From: Symbiodinium natans
Taxonomy: Eukaryota > Sar > Dinophyceae > Suessiales > Symbiodiniaceae
DNA length: 10,000 bases
Assembly: GCA_905221605.1 (NCBI GenBank)
Contig: CAJNDS010002013.1
Location: 27,501-37,500, forward strand
Direction: 5' to 3'
Positions 5,813 through 10,000 of this stretch are shown here, one piece after another. Positions within the stretch are counted from its first letter, which is position 1. Every line of letters starts with the position of its first letter. The notes below the pieces were generated by a model. The model searched no databases, was not told the origin of the DNA, and worked only from the letters and a program-made list of their open reading frames with translations. Both the position numbers and the translations under genes were made by a program.

Positions 5813-6007
5813 TTTAAACCCCAATCCTCTAAACCCTATAAACCCTACAAACCCGATAGAGCCTCTAAAGCCTACACACCGTGTAAACAGCCCTAAACCC
5901 TAAACCCCCCTAAACCCTAAACACCCTATAAACCTTCTAAACCCCAAACCCTAAACCCTAAACCCTAAACCCTTAACCCTAAACCCCAAACCCTAAACCC
6001 TAAACCC
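5813..6007 (-). repeat. degenerate telomere-like array (CCCTAAA on +)
   Basis: Variants CCCTATAAA, CCCTACAAA, CCTTCTAAA and CACCCTAAA occur in the left two thirds, with near-perfect units at about 5946-6006. Only about 18 bp separates it from the perfect G-oriented array to its left. Confidence 0.88.
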
Positions 6008-6078
6008 GCCTCCAGGCTTGCCTTGAGGGAGCCAGAATAGACCAAGTTACCTTCGAAAGAGGAAAGGTGCGGGGTGCA

Positions 6079-6342
6079 GGGCTTAGGGTTTAGGGTATTG
6101 GGGTATTTAGGGTTTAGGGTTTAGGGTATTAGGGTTTAGGGTTTAGGGTCTAGGGTTTAGGGTTTAGGGTATTGGGGTAGTAGGGTTTAGGGCATTAGGG
6201 TATTTAGGGTTTAGGGTATTGGGTTATTAAGGTATTAAGGTATTAAGGTATTAAGGTATTAAGGCATTAAGGTATTAAGGTATTAAGGTATTAAGGTATT
6301 AGGGTTTACGGTTTAGGGTATTAGGGTTTAGGGCCGTTAGGG
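6079..6342 (+). repeat. complex telomere-derived array (TTTAGGG and TATTAGGG)
   Basis: TTTAGGG heptamers are interspersed with the octamer TATTAGGG and its relatives, in partly regular alternation (heptamer pairs, then an octamer). A block of the derived octamer TATTAAGG occupies 6225-6296. Flanking units return to TTTAGGG, so the octamers appear to have arisen within the array. Confidence 0.92.
6225..6296 (+). repeat. 8-bp tandem repeat TATTAAGG, nine units
   Basis: Nine consecutive octamers, all TATTAAGG except unit six (CATTAAGG), followed at 6297 by TATTAGGG. It probably derives from TTTAGGG by a one-base insertion and a G-to-A change, followed by local expansion. Confidence 0.95.
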
Positions 6343-6378
6343 AATGATGTGCCCTTGCAGGCTTTGTAGGGCTTAACA

Positions 6379-6453
6379 TGAACGGGTTCCTGAACCCTCA
6401 ACCCTCAAAACCCTAAACCCTAAACCTTAAACCTTAAACCTTAAACCCGTTCA
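6379..6453. repeat. 10-bp perfect inverted repeat enclosing a telomere-like array
   Basis: TGAACGGGTT (6379-6388) and AACCCGTTCA (6444-6453) are exact reverse complements, and nearly all the DNA between them is CCCTAAA-like. Related sequence, CCGTTCAGG after CCTTAAAC, recurs at 6562-6579. Confidence 0.7.
6390..6447 (-). repeat. telomere-like array with CCTTAAA block (CCCTAAA on +)
   Basis: CCCTCAA and CCCTAAA units, then three consecutive CCTTAAA units (about 6423-6443), another locally spread variant. Confidence 0.88.
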
Positions 6454-6463
6454 GGCCCCTATT

Positions 6464-6480
6464 TGGGGTTTAGGGTTTTG
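6464..6480 (+). repeat. very short telomere-like patch (TTTAGGG on +)
   Basis: About two to three units (TTTGGGG, TTTAGGG, TTTTGGGG) close to the right end of the preceding C-oriented array. Confidence 0.6.
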
Positions 6481-6547
6481 GGGCGGGTTATGTAGTCAAA
6501 CCGCTTCACTCTGGCTCAGGCATGTGGCTGGCTTCGGAACAGAACCT

Positions 6548-6657
6548 CCTAAGCCCCTAAACCTTAAACGCCGTTCAGGGTTTAGGGTTTGGGGTTCGGG
6601 GTTCCGGGTTCCGAGTTTAAGGTTTGGGGTTTAGGGTTCAGGGTTTAGGGTTTAGGG
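6548..6657. repeat. C-oriented then G-oriented telomere-like arrays, 8-bp spacer
   Basis: About three CCCTAAA-like units (6548-6569) are followed by GCCGTTCA and then a G-oriented array (6578-6657) with TTTGGGG, TTCGGGG, TTCCGGG, TTTAAGG and TTCAGGG variants before perfect units at the right end. Confidence 0.82.
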
Positions 6658-6763
6658 CGCTCGCTTTTTCCCAGCGGCTCTTGAGGAAGAGGTTCGCTGT
6701 CGAGAAGTATGTCACTGGCCCGACAATGAGCACGAACCTCCGGCTCGCACGGTTGCCATTTTC

Positions 6764-6955
6764 GGGTTTAGGGTTTAGGGTCTAGGCAAACCCAAAACCC
6801 CTAAACCCCTCAACCCCTGAAACCCCGAAACCCCCAAATCCGAAACCCAACCCCTATACCCTCAACCCTTGTCTCCTAAGCCCTAACACCCTAAATCCCA
6901 AACCCAACTTTCCGAACTACCCCTAAACCCTAAACCCTAAACCTTAAACCCTAAG
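6764..6955. repeat. G-oriented then C-oriented telomere-like arrays, joined directly
   Basis: Three G-oriented units (6764-6786, last TCTAGG) are followed after one base by a long, very degenerate C-oriented array (6788-6955) with CCCAAAA, CCCCTGAAA, CCCCGAAA and CCCTCAA variants and perfect units near the right end. Confidence 0.82.
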
Positions 6956-6992
6956 ATCCAGGTTTTTGGGAACCCCCGGAGGCCGAAACTGT

Positions 6993-7086
6993 AAACCCTC
7001 CGTGATCCTAAACCCTAAATCCCAACCTCTAGATCCTAAACCCTAAATCCTAAACCCTAAATCCTAAACCCTAAATCCTAAACCCT
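6993..7086 (-). repeat. telomere-like array with 14-bp higher-order unit (CCCTAAA on +)
   Basis: From 7034 to 7086 the heptamers TCCTAAA and CCCTAAA alternate strictly for 3.5 dimers, giving the 14-bp higher-order unit CCCTAAATCCTAAA. Left of this the units are degenerate. Confidence 0.92.
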
Positions 7087-7160
7087 TTCGGGGCTGGGGA
7101 AGCTTGTGGGTGGCCGGGCCCTGTCTGAACTCTTCAACAAGTTGGGGCTTGGGGCCCTGG

Positions 7161-7232
7161 GATTTGGGCTTTGGGGTTTGGGGTATAGGGTTTAGGGTGT
7201 AGGGTTTAGGGTTTAGGGTTTAGGGTTAGGGA
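7161..7232 (+). repeat. telomere-like array (TTTAGGG on +)
   Basis: TTTGGGC, TTTGGGG, TATAGGG and TGTAGGG variants at the left, perfect units at the right end. Confidence 0.9.
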
Positions 7233-7325
7233 TTCAGCTACGCCTATGTTGCTTGGCTCCTCCTCTTTGGTCTGAGGCAAGTCGCAGGGCAAGCAGGAAG
7301 AGGCCACCCTGCAACACCTTCGACG

Positions 7326-7358
7326 GCTTAGGGCTTAGGGTTTGGAGTTTGTGGTTTG
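7326..7358 (+). repeat. short degenerate telomere-like array (TTTAGGG on +)
   Basis: About four units (CTTAGGG twice, TTTGGAG, TTTGTGG). Confidence 0.6.
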
Positions 7359-7856
7359 TTTTTTTATCCCAAACCACCTACCCTAAGAAGTATAAAGGAG
7401 TGCCGCCCTTTCCATGTCTCACTTAACGTTGTGAAACGCACCAACCTTAACAAGGTGATAGAGGGTGACTTTGGGGATTGATCTCAAAATTCCGGGGGCC
7501 TCTTAGGGGGTGTAATGAGGGTTGAAGGTTACCCACGCCCTGAACTCTGAACCCTAGACCCTAGGCCCTAAACCCGAAATAGGGATTCAGGGTCCAATGC
7601 AACTGAAAGATTATCCCAAGCTAAGCCTCAAGTCGTTCCAGAAGACTCTCAAGGTCACCCTACCGGGCTTTCCTTTAACCCTGAGATCTAAAGACACCCT
7701 ATACAGCAAGCCCCAAAAAGTTGGAACATCCCTTATCCCCATACCCTGAAAGGTATACTAAAGGGAATCTCAGCTCAAAGCATCCTTAAGCCATGTTCCT
7801 ACTTTCTAGAGTTTTCCGGAAGCCCAAGACACAACGCCGCCACCCCTGAGCCGCCT
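7359..7856. other. low-copy segment without a recognised gene
   Basis: About 500 bp of mixed composition. Only one weak patch of CCCTGAA/CCCTAGA-like units (about 7548-7576) and scattered CCCTA-type hexamers are telomere-like. No open frame of useful length, RNA gene or terminal repeat is visible. Confidence 0.55.
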
Positions 7857-7991
7857 AAAAGCCTGCTTGGAGGTTCATCCCTAAACCCTAAACCCTAAAT
7901 CCTAAACCCTATATAAACCCTAAACCCTAAACTCTAAACCCTAAACCCTAAACCCTAAACCCATGGTTCTTCCTAACCAACGATAACTGTG
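7857..7991 (-). repeat. dispersed repeat family B, copy 3, split by a telomere-like array
   Basis: The left part (7857-7878, ending CTTGGAGGTTCAT) and right part (7962-7991, starting CATGGTTCTT) are separated by a CCCTAAA array. Joined through one CAT, they align to the reverse complement of 8741-8786: CTTGGAGGTTCATGGT exactly, then TAACCA and CTGTG in register, with about 23 of 30 bases of the right part identical. The CAT occurs at both edges (7876-7878 and 7962-7964), as a target-site duplication would. Confidence 0.7.
7879..7961 (-). repeat. telomere-like array inserted in family B (CCCTAAA on +)
   Basis: 83 bp, about 11-12 units, mostly perfect with CCTAAAT and CCCTATAAA variants. It begins and ends abruptly between the two halves of a family B copy. 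Confidence 0.93.
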
Positions 7992-8071
7992 CCAGATGAA
8001 CCTTAGAGGCTATCAACTCCCAAGCCTTCTGCATGTTGGCCTTCGGCCCGGCCGTCTTGTAATCGTCCAAC

Positions 8072-8122
8072 AGGGTTTAGGGTTTAGGGTTTAGGGTTTA
8101 GGGTTTAGGGTTTAGGGTTTAG
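8072..8122 (+). repeat. perfect telomere-like array (TTTAGGG on +)
   Basis: About seven perfect units with sharp borders. From here rightwards every array in the window has this orientation. Confidence 0.95.
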
Positions 8123-8242
8123 AGGAGGCGAAGCTGCGGGTGGAAGAGCACGGACGGCCAAGCTGCCGGGAACACAAGCTGGAACCCCCCTTCGCCTTTT
8201 GGCATCTTTTCGCAACGCAACTCCCAGAAACCCCCACTGTCG

Positions 8243-8292
8243 GGGTGGGTTTAGGATTTAGGGTTTAGGGTGGGTTTAGGATTTAGGGTTTA
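8243..8292 (+). repeat. perfect 25-bp duplication of telomere-derived sequence
   Basis: 8243-8267 and 8268-8292 are identical 25-bp units (starting GGGTGGGTTTAGGATTTAGG). Each contains three telomere-like heptamers plus GGGT. The second copy ends exactly where the fold-back element at 8293 begins. Confidence 0.93.
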
Positions 8293-8391
8293 TTGAAATT
8301 ATTAAGGGTTCAGGTCCGGGGAAGTTTCGAGGAGTTTCGAGGAGTTTCAAGGAGTTTCGTTTTTTTTTTCGATTTTTCTTAATAATTTCAA
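8293..8391. repeat. 99-bp fold-back element with perfect 14-bp inverted ends
   Basis: TTGAAATTATTAAG (8293-8306) and CTTAATAATTTCAA (8378-8391) are exact reverse complements. The 71-base interior carries four 10-bp tandem units (8321-8360, consensus GGAGTTTCGA) running into a T10 run. The AT-rich ends contrast sharply with the telomere-like DNA on both sides. The structure fits a tiny non-autonomous DNA transposon or a structured RNA, but no target-site duplication is obvious and no family is recognised. Confidence 0.75.
8321..8360 (+). repeat. 10-bp tandem repeat, four units
   Basis: Units at 8321, 8331, 8341 and 8351, consensus GGAGTTTCGA with one or two changes each, followed by T10 (8360-8369). 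It lies in the loop of the fold-back element. Confidence 0.92.
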
Positions 8392-8403
8392 GTTACAGGG
8401 GGC

Positions 8404-8484
8404 TTGAGGGTTTAGGGTTTAGGGTTTGGGGTTTAGGGTTTGGGGTTTGGGGTTTGGGGTTTGGGGTTTGGGGTTTAGGGTTTG
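8404..8484 (+). repeat. telomere-like array with TTTGGGG block (TTTAGGG on +)
   Basis: TTTAGGG and TTTGGGG units alternate, then five or six consecutive TTTGGGG units occur before TTTAGGG returns. The A-to-G variant has spread locally, as in 4036-4146. Confidence 0.93.
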
Positions 8485-8884
8485 ACTGTAGAGTGCAAGT
8501 CTCAGCCGCACGACAGGATCCTTGTACTTACCTTTCCACTCAGGGCGGCCACCTGCCAGGAGGGAGCCTCACCCATGTCTCTTTACCTTTCAGGGTGGTT
8601 TGAGTGTAGGCCTGCTTCCCATCGGCTTGTTGGCAATCATGACCAGGTGCATGACCGTATGCATCGAGTACTTTGCCCGCTTCCATTGTGGCAGGGCTAG
8701 AACCCAATTCACTAAATAGAGCCCCTTAAGTGCCGATAAACATAAACACAGCTATAACTGGTTATTAAGTACCATGAACCTCCAAGATCCTTCAAGTATA
8801 AGACGTACAAGCCCTTTTCAGGCCTATCGGCAAGCCCAGAGTCTCAGCCCAACATCCCTCAAACTCAAAGGGCTTTATTAGGTC
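8485..8884. other. low-copy segment with unrecognised open frames
   Basis: Two overlapping + frames span about 8485-8719 (65-72 residues). One has no ATG at its start, and neither resembles a family I know. One includes a short hydrophobic stretch near its middle. CTTACCTTTC...CAGGG occurs at about 8527-8545 and a related CTTTACCTTTCAGGG at 8580-8594. Both end like splice acceptors followed by G, and they may be a small local duplication. A family B copy occupies 8741-8786. Confidence 0.5.
8741..8786 (+). repeat. dispersed repeat family B, copy 4 (uninterrupted)
   Basis: Contains AACACAGCTA and ACCATGAACCTCCAAG as in copy 2, and is the uninterrupted counterpart of the split copy at 7857-7991. 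No telomere-like bases lie inside it. Confidence 0.7.
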
Positions 8885-8942
8885 CAGGGTTTAGGGTTTA
8901 GCGTTTAGGGTTGAGGATCCAGGGTTTTCAGGGTTTAGGGTT
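8885..8942 (+). repeat. degenerate telomere-like array (TTTAGGG on +)
   Basis: Units TTTAGGG, TTTAGCG, TTGAGGA and TTTTCAGGG. It runs directly into the C-rich minisatellite at 8943. Confidence 0.88.
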
Positions 8943-9104
8943 CCCCCCCCCCCCCACCCCCCCCCCCCCCCCCACCCCCCTCCCCCCCCCTCCCTCCCCC
9001 ACCACCCCCCCCCCCCCCTCCCCCACCCCCCCCCCTCCCCCACCCCCCCCCCCTCCCCCACCCCCCCCCCCCCCTCCCCCACCCCCCCCCCCCCCCCTTC
9101 CCCC
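8943..9104. repeat. C-rich minisatellite with TCCCCCA marker
   Basis: 162 bp of C broken by single A or T. The marker TCCCCCA occurs at 8995, 9019, 9036, 9054 and 9075, separated by C runs of varying length, so this is a tandem repeat of about 17-24 bp whose length differences lie in the C run. The polyproline frame (+) and polyglycine frames (-) are compositional. Confidence 0.92.
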
Positions 9105-9130
9105 TAATTCAGTGAGCTTAAGATTCGACA

Positions 9131-9263
9131 CTTTAGGATTTAGGGCCTGGATTGCCTGAAACCTTGGAAGGGGTTTAGGGTTTAGGGTCTAGGGTTTAAG
9201 GTTGAGGGTTTAGGGGTTTAGGGTTTAGGGTTTAGGGTTTAGGGTAGGGTTTAGGGTTCAGGG
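9131..9263 (+). repeat. telomere-like array in two blocks (TTTAGGG on +)
   Basis: A short decayed patch (9131-9145) and a main array (9170-9263) with mostly perfect units, one 8-base TTTAGGGG unit and a truncated TAGGG. Confidence 0.92.
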
Positions 9264-9353
9264 TCCCTACAGCACCTTCTCATGGATGGGCCGCTTGGCC
9301 TCCGGCTTGACCTGGCGACTCTGGGCCGAAGTCTGGGGAGGCCATGAAAATGC

Positions 9354-9412
9354 GGGGGTTTGGGGTTTAGGGTTTAGGGTTTAGGGTTTAGGGCTGAGGG
9401 TTGAGGGTTGAG
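9354..9412 (+). repeat. telomere-like array (TTTAGGG on +)
   Basis: About four perfect units, then CTGAGGG and TTGAGGG units. It fades into TTAGGGAGCC-like decayed sequence that can be followed to about 9482. Confidence 0.9.
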
Positions 9413-9420
9413 GGAAGGGG

Positions 9421-10000
9421 GGTTCAAGGGGGGTACCTCGGGAATCTTAGGGGCTCAGGGAAGCTTAGGGAGCCTTAGGGAGTAGTGGGGTGTCTTAGTC
9501 GTAGGGAACCTTGGGCTACATACACGACTTGAGTCCTCTAAGAACCCTACAATCAAGGGTCTAGAGGAGGGACCCTTATGAGGGACCTTGGGGGCTCTTT
9601 GGGGGTTATTTAATTGTGGGGCTACTTGGGTATATAGGGACGAGGTAAGGCAAATGTAGGGGTTATGTAGGGAAATAAGATTAAGGGTCCCTTCAGGGGG
9701 TCCCGCCTTTTGCAACTTGAATGATGTACCGCCCAACAGAACAAATCTGGGGGGCTGAATTTCCGAGCCCCAAAAAAGGTTCACCTTCCACATCTAGTAG
9801 GATTCTATATAACCAAAAAGGTTAAAGGTTACCTACCAAGTCTCAAAGGGCGGATACAATACCAAGAGCATAATGTGACCAAAAAACATAGGAGGTTTCT
9901 GGGATGCTTACTCATTACATGTGTTCGCAGGCGCATTCATGCAATTCACTCACAAGTTTTGTTATTAAGAGAATGCGAAGATGAACGAAGTGGGTAAGCC
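9421..10000. other. low-copy right end without a recognised gene
   Basis: G-rich at the left (decayed TTAGGGG/TTAGGGA units to about 9482), then mixed. A minus-strand frame spans 9793-9455 (112 residues from an ATG), but its 3' part reads decayed telomere-like units and I recognise no domain in it. A 10-bp inverted repeat pairs GGGACCCTTA (9569-9578) with TAAGGGTCCC (9682-9691). CCAAAAA(A)GGTT is repeated at 9770-9781 and 9813-9823. The last 200 bp show nothing identifiable. Confidence 0.55.

Noticed and set aside
6740-6775. GCCATTTT followed by CGGG as a second spliced-leader relic
   Set aside because: Only 8 consecutive bases match, and the rest diverges into telomere-like repeat.
8482-8719. 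Two overlapping + frames of 65-72 residues
   Set aside because: One begins at a non-ATG codon right at the end of a telomere-like array. No family is recognised, though possible exon fragments cannot be excluded.
8891-9159. Proline-rich and glycine-rich frames across the second C-rich tract
   Set aside because: Same compositional cause: they start or end in telomere-like repeat and contain no recognisable domain.
811-9412. CRISPR-like array (short repeats alternating with unique spacers)
   Set aside because: Repeat blocks are variable-length stretches of a 7-bp telomere unit in both orientations, spacers vary widely in length, and no cas-like gene exists. The setting is eukaryotic.
9455-9793. 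112-residue minus-strand frame
   Set aside because: It is the best non-repetitive frame in the window, but I recognise no family, and its C-terminal part reads decayed telomere-like units. A transcript or homology search would decide.

Overview
This is eukaryotic nuclear DNA with no gene I can recognise. It is dominated by interstitial telomere-like repeats of the heptamer TTTAGGG (CCCTAAA on the other strand). About 40 arrays, perfect to degenerate and in both orientations, cover by eye about a third or more of the window. They alternate with short low-copy segments, mostly 50-150 bp. The TTTAGGG telomere type is known in land plants, many green algae, coccidian apicomplexans such as Eimeria, and dinoflagellates and their relatives. 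The high density of mixed-orientation arrays, the very long poly-C/poly-G tracts and the lack of recognisable genes lead me to favour an alveolate, a dinoflagellate first and a coccidian second. A weak spliced-leader-like match at 236-251 leans the same way. No conserved gene confirms any of this.

Layout. 1-805 is low-copy DNA with a G14 run and overlapping unrecognised ORFs. 811-2193 is a dense patchwork of telomere-like arrays, mainly CCCTAAA-oriented, with a C16 hairpin at 2122-2152. 2194-2792 is low-copy DNA with an 18-bp degenerate tandem repeat, a GA tract and C-rich tracts. 2793-2992 is a 200-bp almost pure C/T tract. 3024-3107 is a clean 14-bp tandem repeat, directly followed by a large CCCTAAA array (3138-3360). 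3487-7232 alternates arrays of both orientations with spacers. It includes two fold-back structures (4548-4680 and 5550-5685), an 8-bp array derived from the heptamer (6225-6296) and a 14-bp higher-order array (7034-7086). 7233-7878 is mostly low-copy. From 8072 to 9412 every array is TTTAGGG-oriented. That stretch also holds a fold-back element (8293-8391) and a second C-rich minisatellite (8943-9104). 9421-10000 is low-copy DNA with no identified gene.

Most informative result. A short dispersed repeat (here 'family B') occurs four times. One copy, 7857-7991, is split by an 83-bp CCCTAAA array. The sequence CAT lies on both sides of the array, and removing the array restores continuity with the uninterrupted copy at 8741-8786. 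The window therefore contains both an empty and a filled version of one element, evidence that telomere-like DNA can be inserted into existing sequence here. Two G-to-C array junctions (near 4946 and 6787) have the polarity expected of telomere-to-telomere fusions or inverted insertions.

No protein gene, rRNA, tRNA, CRISPR array or bacterial-type element can be supported. All the proline-rich and glycine-rich reading frames are translations of C or G tracts. Spacers not listed separately (for example 905-1000, 1277-1397, 1459-1557, 1812-1878, 1952-2017, 3541-3623, 3958-4035, 5010-5072, 5215-5316, 6009-6078, 6658-6763, 7087-7160, 8123-8242, 9264-9353) hold nothing I can identify.
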